This document shows positions 23,895 through 34,100 of a DNA stretch of 64,000 nt, piece by piece (position 1 is the stretch's first letter; every line of letters starts with the position of its first letter). Source of the stretch: CAVQDV01 sp963711375 (GTDB lineage: Bacteria; Pseudomonadota; Gammaproteobacteria; Coxiellales; Coxiellaceae); contig CAVQDV010000005.1 of the NCBI GenBank assembly GCA_963711375.1, forward strand, positions 682,001 to 746,000. Direction: 5' to 3'. Both the position numbers and the translations under genes were made by a program. The notes below the pieces were generated by a model, which saw only the letters and a list, made by a program, of their open reading frames with translations, was not told the origin of the DNA and did not search any database.

Positions 23895-25064
23895 TTAGGA
23901 ACCCAAGGCCTTTTGCATGAAAATTTTCTTTAATGGCTGACAACGATTTACGGTATTTAGACCGAGACTCCGAAGCTGAATTAAGCAGGTATTTCGAGCT
24001 CCGAAAATTGTTTTAAATCCCCGCATTGCCGCAAGCATGTTTTTATTATCTAATTTTCTTGCTCGTTCATAAGTACGTAAAGCACGAAGAGCCCCAATAT
24101 CGCGCTGTTTTTCGCGAGAATTGATGAGCGCGTCTACAAGCACCTGGACATCCATCAATCCTAAGTTAACGCCTTGCCCTGCCAAGGGATGAATCGTATG
24201 CGCCGCATCTCCGATTAAAACTGCCCTTTCTTGACAATATTGTTTAGCATGAGAGGCCACTAAGGGAAACTCTTTTCGATCACTCATCAAGGTAGACCAA
24301 CCCAGTTTATTTCCTAAGGCGGCCTGCAAAACAGAATTAAACTTAAGAGGATGCATCTCTAATAATTGCTTGGCGTATTCGGTATCAGCAGACCAAACAA
24401 TAGCCATGTGATGCGCATTATTCAAAGGCAAAGCGCCTAATGGGCCTGTTGGTAAAAAATTCTGGAAGGCGGTTTGTTGATGTGAGCGCTCGGTTTCGAT
24501 AAGAGCAATAATTCCACTTTGTTCGTAAGATTTTATTTCCGCCTCTATGCCTAGGGCTTTTCTCACCCAAGAATTAGCACCATCGGCGCCAATAATGAGC
24601 GAGGCAGCTATTTTTTTCTCTGCGAGTTCCAGCACAATTTGCGAGGATTCTCTTATTAAGTTAAGGGGTGCTTCATTATGAAAACTGACATTTTTATGTT
24701 CGGAAATGGCAGTCCATGCCGCACGGACCAAATCTTCATTCGCAATAATGCAGCCCAATTGTGCTAAACCAACTTCTGCGCTATCAAAATCAATTTGCCC
24801 GCCTCCGCTCTCATCCCATACCTGCATTTTCACCAATGGACCTATTTTAGAGTCCGGTAGCTTGTCAAAAATATGGATATTTTTTAGAAGTTCAATAGAG
24901 GCAGTATTAATCGCACTCACTCGCGAATGTAATTGGTTTTCATCGTGCAGCTTCAGAGTTTTAGCCTCAACGATTGCTACTTTAAAATGCTGCTTTGCCA
25001 AGGCCATGGCGCATACTAAGCCCACCATTCCAGCACCGACGATGATCACGTCATATCGTTCCAC
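23895..25064 (-). CDS. UbiH/UbiI/VisC-family FAD-dependent hydroxylase
   Basis: 389 residues, starting at GTG 25064. The N-terminal dinucleotide fold is VIIVGAGMVGLVCAMAL, the mid motif is IIGADGANSWVRKALGI, and the C-terminal FAD motif is VLIGDAAHTIHPLAGQGVNLGLMD. The GDAAHT-NPLAGQGVNL type is that of UbiI/UbiF, in contrast to the GNAAHT type of the UbiH gene at 39860. It hydroxylates the polyprenyl aromatic ring in ubiquinone synthesis. Which ring carbon it modifies cannot be decided here. It is oriented with the giant gene upstream and has its own weak start region. Confidence 0.9.
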   Translation of the reverse strand: MERYDVIIVGAGMVGLVCAMALAKQHFKVAIVEAKTLKLHDENQLHSRVSAINTASIELLKNIHIFDKLPDSKIGPLVKMQVWDESGGGQIDFDSAEVGLAQLGCIIANEDLVRAAWTAISEHKNVSFHNEAPLNLIRESSQIVLELAEKKIAASLIIGADGANSWVRKALGIEAEIKSYEQSGIIALIETERSHQQTAFQNFLPTGPLGALPLNNAHHMAIVWSADTEYAKQLLEMHPLKFNSVLQAALGNKLGWSTLMSDRKEFPLVASHAKQYCQERAVLIGDAAHTIHPLAGQGVNLGLMDVQVLVDALINSREKQRDIGALRALRTYERARKLDNKNMLAAMRGFKTIFGARNTCLIQLRSLGLNTVNRCQPLKKIFMQKALGS

Positions 25065-25112
25065 GTTACGCTCGCTATTTGAAGAATAGCCTTTGATAGT
25101 AGCATAGTTTAA

Positions 25113-28100
25113 TTACTTCTTGAAATTGGGCAAGTTCCTTTCGCTTTGTTTTTCAGGTGGCTTATTTATTGGCTTCCAGAATATGGCCCATGTCATTTCG
25201 CCTGCTTTCTTTTGGCGGATACTGTCTACTTGAGAATCTAGCTCTTTGCTATTTATATTCTTTTCAACTGGAAATAAAAACCATTTTAGTGCCTCTATTA
25301 ACACATTCCAATAATCAGAAGCCTCCCTTAATCTAAAATTTTCGCTCTCTTTATGATCAATATAGGATGCCAAAGCCAAAAATCTTTTAAATCCTTTTTC
25401 CTTCTTCGTGAGCAGAGTGACAGGTGGGCAGACAATATTTAAAAGATTCAAAATTTCAAGCTGCTTCATAGACTTCAAAATCTTAAAGAGAAAACCAGAA
25501 TAAATTAATTTTACAAAAGCAGAAAATGAGGGAACGAAGGCTTTTTCTTCTTTAAAGCACGATACGTTGGTTTTCATCCAGACACGCAGTTCAGCAGATG
25601 CTTTTATATCTTCATCACTCGCTAAAATCTTCAATATTCTTAAAAACACTAGTACTCGATTTTCCGGAGGATGCTCAAATTTAGTTAGCCCCAAAAGAAA
25701 AGGTTTTGACTTTAAGGCATTGTCAGCACCTTGAGAATCAAACAAATATCCTTTGCCACCGCATTCAATATAAAAAAAAGTATTTATTACAACGTCTGCG
25801 CGTTTTTGCCACATCCAAACTCGATCCATCGCGGATTTTTCGTCAATACGCTCATCCTTGTCCAACATTGAACAAATCTCAATTTCAGGGTGATTCTTAA
25901 ATTTGACGACCAGCAATTCGTGAAGTTTCCCTCGACTGCGCCATTCAATTTCACAACCGTTAAATTCAATATTTTGTGCTCGTAGAGCCTGCAACTTTTG
26001 ATCTATTTTAGGCAGGTGTGCATTACACCTTAAGTCATAATCACGTATCGTTTTTTTATCATCTTCAGGGAATTTTCTACCTAAAAAGGCAGCACGAACG
26101 GCCCCGCCAGTCATAAAGGTTAGGCCCTCGCAATGGTTTTCAACAGAAACTTCAGCATTCAAGGCTTCAAGAACTTTATGCGTAAGCTGATGTTGGAGAA
26201 TATATCTCTCTACTTCAGTCACGTGTCTTTTATCGAGCTTTGCTGAATCTAAAAAAGACTTCATTAGCATGGATTCTCGAGAATTTTTTTCATTGAGTTC
26301 AGGATCCTGAATCGGAGATATTGGTAGTGGCAATTCAGATTTCAGAGGCTCTGTTTTTTCAATTATGACTTCTAGTGGATGCGGTATTGTATCTATAAAA
26401 ATTTTCCCCCGTTTTTGAACTCCCGGTCTTTCAAATCCAATAAGTTTTTCAACGATTACTCGAGGGCCATTTTCTACATTTTCAGTTTCTAAATTTTTAA
26501 GACTATTTGCCCTTTTTACGTCGGGAGCAATTTTTTTAAGCTTCATTCCTTTTGTGCTTTGAGTTTCCAATTGTTGAATACTGAGATTTAAAGTTTCAAC
26601 GACCTCTATTTGAGGCAGGGATATTTCGATAGATTCCTCGATCTTTTTCATTTGCTTAGAATTTACTATATCTCCAAGTTCGGTAATTATAGTATTTATA
26701 TTCTCTTCTGATTTTGGACCTTCCTTTGATAAATTATCTTGCTTTTTTATATTGGAAACAATAATTTCCATTTTAGAATTGTCAGACGAACTCGGAACAA
26801 TTTTTTCTAGACTTTCGATTGGTTTTTTTTCAGGAATAATATTTTTTATTTCAAAGTTTTTACTTGATTTTGAGTTATTATTTGACGCCTTAGATTTTTT
26901 CTTTTTATCCGAATTTTTTGTTAAATTAGGCTTAATTTTCCCAGAACCAAGCCCCATTTCCTCGAGATTTTTGATAACCTCATCTATGGATAAAGATTTT
27001 GGATTCAAGCAACGTTCTACCATTTCAAGAAGATCTTGGTTGTTCGATTTCAGGGCAGCTTGGCAATTTATAAAGACAGGGGCTAATTCAGAAAATTTTT
27101 CAGATTGGGCAATTGTATTTGCATTAATAGGATTTTCAAAAAATTTTAATAGCTCTTTTTGGCCCAAAAGCGGAAGGGCATTCAAAAAGGCGAAGGGAAT
27201 TCTTTTAGCCAAATCTTCCTCAGTTTTAGGCGAGAACTGTAAAATTTTATCCATATCTAAATCTGAAAAAAATGATATAAAACTGAACAGCTGTGAAGGA
27301 AATAAATGATTATACAAAACCAAAAAAGGGAAACACTCTGCTACGTGTTGGTACGAAGAAAGAAAAGCAATTTTAGTTTTATTGTCTTTTTGCTTAGCAA
27401 ATAATCCTAGCATTTTAAACAGGCCCAACAATTTTTGCGAAAAATTGAGGCATTCTTTTTCCCAGTTTTCGTCTATTCTTTTTTCAGGAGATAATAAAAG
27501 TGTACAAATATTATCTCTCATTTTTATTTGAAAATTCAAGGTGTTAGCAGCGTGATTTGAATCAATAGCCAAAATAAAATCTACATTATAAAAAATATTA
27601 TTAAATAATTCCCATTCCTTAAAATAATCTTGATTACCAATTTTTTCAGAATATTCCATCGCGTGCGAAACCAGATTCATGATGCTGGTTGACCAAGCAT
27701 TTTTAAAAATGTTTTTCTTGGTATCCGAAATCATATTGGTCGCTTCTACAATTAGGCTCTGTAAATACTTACTGATGGCCTCTGAGGAAAGTTCTCGTAC
27801 GATCTCTTCAGCTACATTCAGATAATTTTGCATTTTACAGGCTAACAGAAAAGCGTCGGCCAACACCAAGGTACGCGAAGCGCCATTCTGAATTTGTAAA
27901 TTTACTTTTATGGCCTGTAAGAACACTTTCATTTTGTGAAGCAAGAGACATTCCTCGAAAGATGTAGCCGACTTTGGCTGTAGTTTTGAGTCCAACTTCT
28001 GAAGATCATCCAACACTTTTAAATCCGATTTAGTGGAACAGCTCTCTGATTCGATAACAACAAATTCACTATTTATTAAGCTAATACTCGCCAATATAGA

Positions 28101-31100
28101 ATAAAAATTTATGCAATTTAACGCATAATATTCGAGTTCACTAAGCAGGCTTAATTTTGATTTTTCCTTTCCGAAGTATCCTTCGTGTAATTTTTTTAAT
28201 TCGGAAGGAAAATTTTTAGCCACGGCATCAATCTCTTGCAAAGTTTCGGCTTTTGCAATAGACATAAGCATTCCATTTTTATCAACTTGCTCAAGCAAAC
28301 TGCTCTTACTGAGCAAACTTTCCCCAATGGATCTTAGAGGTATATTTTTGAAATTCGTCTTGATAGACGAAAGAACTATAGATTTCTGAGTTTGTTTTTT
28401 GGATTGATTTCCATTATTAACTGGATTATTTTTTTTGGAATTAGACTTAATATCTTTAAACTCTTTAAGCTTTGATTTATCAGATTGAGCTTTCTTCTGG
28501 AGACAAGCTTTAACCATAACCGTTAATTCCTGTACTTTCATTTCTTTAGCTTTTTTCAAAATAATGAGCAGCCTGGCTAATTCTGAAAATTTCGGCTCTG
28601 GTTCAAACAGTATTTTCTCGGGGTTTATATTTGTCAAATAATCTTTGATATTTTTTTGGCTTAACTGTGTGTCTGACAATTGCTTCAAAAACTTGGCGGG
28701 GTCATTTATTGCTAGATCGGCAGCGCTAGTGCTAAGCCCTAGACTTGAATGGGGATCAAGAAGGGATTGCATTTGAACAATATGCCCTAGATGACTGGGG
28801 GAAAAATGATCCGATAGTAACAACCAGGGTAAAGTATTTTCAATGCAGTGATGAATACGAAGAAGCTCATTTCTTTGCGTCTGATCCATTTTGCCATTAC
28901 AAAGAGGCAACTGGATTAATCTGAAAAATAATAATCGCGAAATCCGGAACCATTCTGTTTCGTAAGCAGATTTTTTTTCTAGTTGAGATGACAAAAGAGC
29001 GCTAATAATTTCTCCACGAACTCTTACTCCAATTTGGGCAAACTCGTTTACATAATTATTTAACTCAGAGAATTGATCTTTTACAAAAAAGACTACTGAA
29101 AACTTACCTAAAAAATTTAGCTCGTCTTTTGAAAGACCTTCTTTTTTTCCATATTCAATGACTGGCTTTATGAAGCTCAATGAAATGATACTCCAATAGC
29201 TTCGACACTCATCAGAGTCATAGCTTGTAAACAAAGTAAAGCCTTCCAAAATTAAGGACATTAAATCATCATGACGATTCCCTCCAATACTTACATTCCT
29301 TAAAATAAGAGTATTGAGATTTTTAGAATTCAGCATTTCACAGACACAATGCATGAAATAAGAGATAATTTTAGACTTTGAATGACGACAAATCATTCCA
29401 GCCAGCGTTTTAATTGCCAGCAAAAATACTTTTAACCTCTGTAAAATCATCTTTTCTTCAGAGGAGATGTCTTTTTCCAAAATAAAACTGGATTCTAATT
29501 CATTCAGAGCTTTAAACCATTCCTCAGGTTTCTGGTATGCCTTAAATTTAATTAAGCGAAATTCAGAATACAACTTGATACAAGATAAGGCCTTGTATTC
29601 CAAATCTTTAAATTTCTTAAGGTTCTTCTCTTTTGCACTTTTTCTTTCCTCCTCTAATACGCATAAACGTTTTCCATAATCTTCAGATACGTTCAGAACC
29701 ATAGCACTATCGGCTGCCAGTCTTAATCTCTTAAGCTCACCAACACCACTCGTTGGCTGGTCAAGAAGACTGCTCAAACATAACCAAGCGTCATCCATGT
29801 CTTTTTCAAAACGCGCAACGTGTTTTTTAATATGCTTACGTAATTCCTTATTTTCGGTCATAACTCCTTTTTTAATAATATAGAAAAAACTCAATAGATG
29901 CGCCAGATCCCTCCAGTAGGGCATGTCACTGACTAGGCTTTTTAGATAAGCATTAATGATTCCAAGCAAATCACTGCTATCCTTATAAATTTCTAGAAAA
30001 AAGTTAAATGTAACTTTCTGGTCTTTTGACGAAGCATTAAGCGCTTTTTCAATATAATTGATATTATCTGTCGATTGCTCGGCAAGAAGAAATAAGACAA
30101 TTTTCTTTAATTGAGGAGAAACTAAAGTATCGATCTGCTTAATAAGTTCGCTAGTCGGTGAGATTCGAGCCGAAAGACACAAGCGTCTCATAATATTGAC
30201 CAGCAGTTCTTCATCGGATAAATCTTCAATTATATCAAAAAAAATAGGGGGTTTTTCAAAGCTTAAAGAGCCCAGGTCTTTTCCTTTTAAAATGAATTCT
30301 CTCAAATAAACCGAAGGTAAAATATATTGAAAAACTCGACGAAGTTCGCAGTAAAGGTTCGCATGATAATCATCCCAAAATCCAGACTTAAGCGGATTCA
30401 CATTCTCACCTACTCCATATTCGAGCCAGAGCATAAAAAACATCAATTTTGCAATCGTGTACCTTTCTATAGATAAAGCACTTTCAATTTTTTTGGGATA
30501 CGACATAAGCGATTTAATAATGTCGCTCAAAAAGAGTTTAGGATAACTTAGATAGGGAAAATTTTTAATAGCCTGGTTGAATTCTGATGGAATGACCATT
30601 TTATTACCGGTGGAGCGAAAACCATTGATAGCAATTTTAATAATGTCCTGTTCTTCTTTGGGAAATTCTTTTGAACCTAACATATACACCAGAATTGCAT
30701 CAGTATTTTTTAAAACCCAATAACCCCAAAGCGAGCTCGGAGGAATTTTCTTGACCTCATTCGAGAAAAGAAAACGAACTTCCTCACAATCTGGATTCTT
30801 ATTTTTCCCTTCTTTTTGCGATAGTCTTAGGGCGACATTCCGATAGGCTCCCATCTCACAGAGGAAATGAAAAATAGCGTCGAGAATTCTTGGGGTGACT
30901 ATTTGATCAGAAAGGGTAAGCGCAAGCATCTTCATAGAAAGCAAAAAAACTTTTAGCCTAAAATACAACAGAGCCTGACTGTCATCCACCACAGCTTTTT
31001 CTTGCCAACCTCTATAAACTTCGTCAACCTCCACAATCCATTCCGATAAATGTATGTCGTCTATAGGATTTGCTAAATTTAAAAAGCGAAATCTTGAAAA

Positions 31101-34100
31101 TATACATAAACTTTCATAAATCATAATTTCAACTTTCTGATTCTGAAGAAAGTCAGCGTTTTTTTCTTTTTCCATACTTTTTTGTTGATCTTCTTGGAGA
31201 GGTTTACTAGTTAACATAATATTTCGATAACATTTCTCAATATCATTGGCCTCTTCTTGCGATGTGAGACTGCTCACGACTTTCAATTGCTGCTCAAAGA
31301 TGTCTAGTGGGGAAGGCTTCATTCTCATTTGTTTATTCCGGGTTTTATGTGCTCTTCCTGTGCTTGGTTTACTGGTTTTCTTTTTTGACGATGAATTATT
31401 TCTTGTTTGCTCCATTATTTTGGGGTTCTCTGAACTGCTCTCCATAAGTTCTTTATATGCCTCTTCAGCAGACTCCCCCTTTAAAGCGCGATACACCAAT
31501 TTTAACAAATCATCATTTTTCGTTTTTTGGGCACTAAAACAATCTAATAAAAAAGGCCCCCAGACTAAAAAGTCTTTTTGGGGGTCGGAAATTCTTATAT
31601 AGGCGCGAGCTTCTTTTAAAGATATCTTAAGTGCCTCTACATCTTTTGAATTTTCGAAATGTTTTTTTAAAAAATGTTCAAAATTCTTTTTCTCTTTTAC
31701 TTCAGTCGTTGGGTCACCAGAAATAATTTTGTCTATATCGATGGCTGATTTCATAAAAATAAAGTGATTTAATTTTGGGGGTAAAAAATAACTCAATAAT
31801 TTTAACCAAGGTAAAAATTTCTCAAGACATCTCTGAATTTTTAGAAGACTCTTCTTGAATTTCAATTTTTTTAAGTCATCATTTTCTGAACAATAAAGGC
31901 CAGTTACTTTAAATTTAATAAACAGTAAGTGAGCAAGAGTCAGCTCACCATTTATCAATTCTGGACTTTTCTCTGCATTAGCCCCCAACAGAATTTTTGT
32001 AATTAAATTGACGATTTCGGTTGTAAAATCTGATTCCGCATCCGGCATTTTTATTTTTTTATCGAAGGAAACGGAACTTATGAGATTCGTATAAAGAAAT
32101 TTAATGAATTCATAATTTGCACCAAACACCGTGTTATCGTTTTTATGAATCTCTGTAACATACTGTATCGTAGCTTTAATAGCATTACAGGTATAAATAC
32201 ACCAATGATTTCTCCCTTTCCCAGTAAAAACACTTTTAAATAATTTACTACCATCAAAAATAAACCCCGTTAAATAGGCGCTCACATACTGCCCAGATTT
32301 CCAACTCCGTTCAAACTGTTCAGCTGCATTGTGATAATTTTGCATTTCACAAGAAAAATGCAAAAAATCATTCACAATGATGGCAGGCGAAGCTCCGGTA
32401 AGTGTCCGAGCATGCGCTTTTAAGGCTAGTAAAAACACGATCATTTTACGAAGTAGGAGCTGCTCCGCAGGAGAGTGCTCTGCTTCTGGTTGAAATAGTG
32501 AGGCCATTTTCTCAGTGTTTTCAAACCAGGCATCGGAATCTTTAGCCTCTAGATTGGCTTTTAATACTAGCAAACGATATTGAGCATAAGCCAAAATGCA
32601 AGACAAAGCTCTAGCTTCCATTTTCTGAACACTTATTTTTTCATCAAATTCCTTTGCCAGCTTTAAAACCTCTTCTTCGCTTTTAGCCTCCTCCAATGCT
32701 TTAAATTCACAAACAGGCCCGGCCTGGGAAAGCAATGCGCTTTGTGTCAATTGCCATTCTTTCAGAACAGCGTAGGCAATAGTGCCTGAGTTTGACAAAG
32801 AAATTTGCTCAGCCCCAGCCAAAAGCCTTTTTTCAAAATTAAGAATATCGTCTGGAAGCAGAGGAGTCGTGGGCGTCTGAAATTCTGTGAACTTAAAACT
32901 CTGGATAGTCCTTTCAATTAGCACTAAGTCCTTAGTAGAAACATCTTGGCGATCTCTAACATAATTGATAATCGCGGATAAAGCCGTCAAAATACTTTGA
33001 CACCAAAAAGGAAGTGATAAATCATTATTTTCAGAATTAAGAAATAGTAAAATAGATTCCCGTGTATTTGAATTAAATGTAAAATTTTCTTCTCGAAGCA
33101 TTTTGATAGACAACTTAAGATAAGACTGCATTTCAAAAATAAAGTGATAAATGGACTCAAGAATGCTGGAAGAACTTTCCTCGCTGGTGAGCATCAGAGA
33201 AACGGCCTTTACCGAAAGCAAAAAAACTTTTAGTTTTTGATAGCACAAATGTTCCAAGAGAGAGGATTTTTCGACATCCCCAAAATGAAGACACAGATTA
33301 TTTAGTTCAAGAAGCCATAAATGGATGCTCTTTCTTTTTGGGGCTTTAATATTTTTCAAGTCGGAATAAGTGCAATACACCATTAGACAATGGTAAGTAA
33401 CAGCTTCTAATTTTTTAGTATCTGCAAGTTCAATGTTTTTTTTGATGGCCTGATTTTTTACTAGCAGAGAAATATCATGCTCTAACTTTTCTTTTTCATT
33501 TTTGTATACCACCCTTAAATCGACTATCGCGTCAAAATTACATTCATTTTGGATTTTTTTAAGCTCCGATCCCCAACTTATTAAGATACTTTGAACCTCG
33601 GGGAAATAATCGGGTGGCATCTCAGGAACTAAATTCGAAGCCTGAGCCTTCAAACAGAATTCACTTAGCATTTTTAATTCAGAGTCCCCGTCTCTTATTG
33701 CTTTTTCACAATAGAGTAAGAATTTGGCTAGCTCTGAAAATGGCGTTTTTGAATTGAACACAATATTTTCGACTTTGGCCTTTTCAAGATACACTTTCAC
33801 AGCCTGCAAGTCTTCTCTAGCTTTCAAAAGTTCATGTAAAACAATAATAGAATTTTGTTTTTCCCCATTATCAGGACTCGACTTAATTTCTAAAAATTGG
33901 TCAATATCAATGATTGAAGGAACGAGGGGAAAGCGAAAAGAGGAAGACGGAATAAAGTGATTATACAAGCGCATCCGATGAGAATTTTCTTGAAGATATT
34001 GATGTAAAAAAACCACAAACTCGCGAAAATTAGTTTCTCCATTCACGAATTTCTGCTGACAATAGATCCCTAACATATGTAACTCTAAGAAGGATAAGTA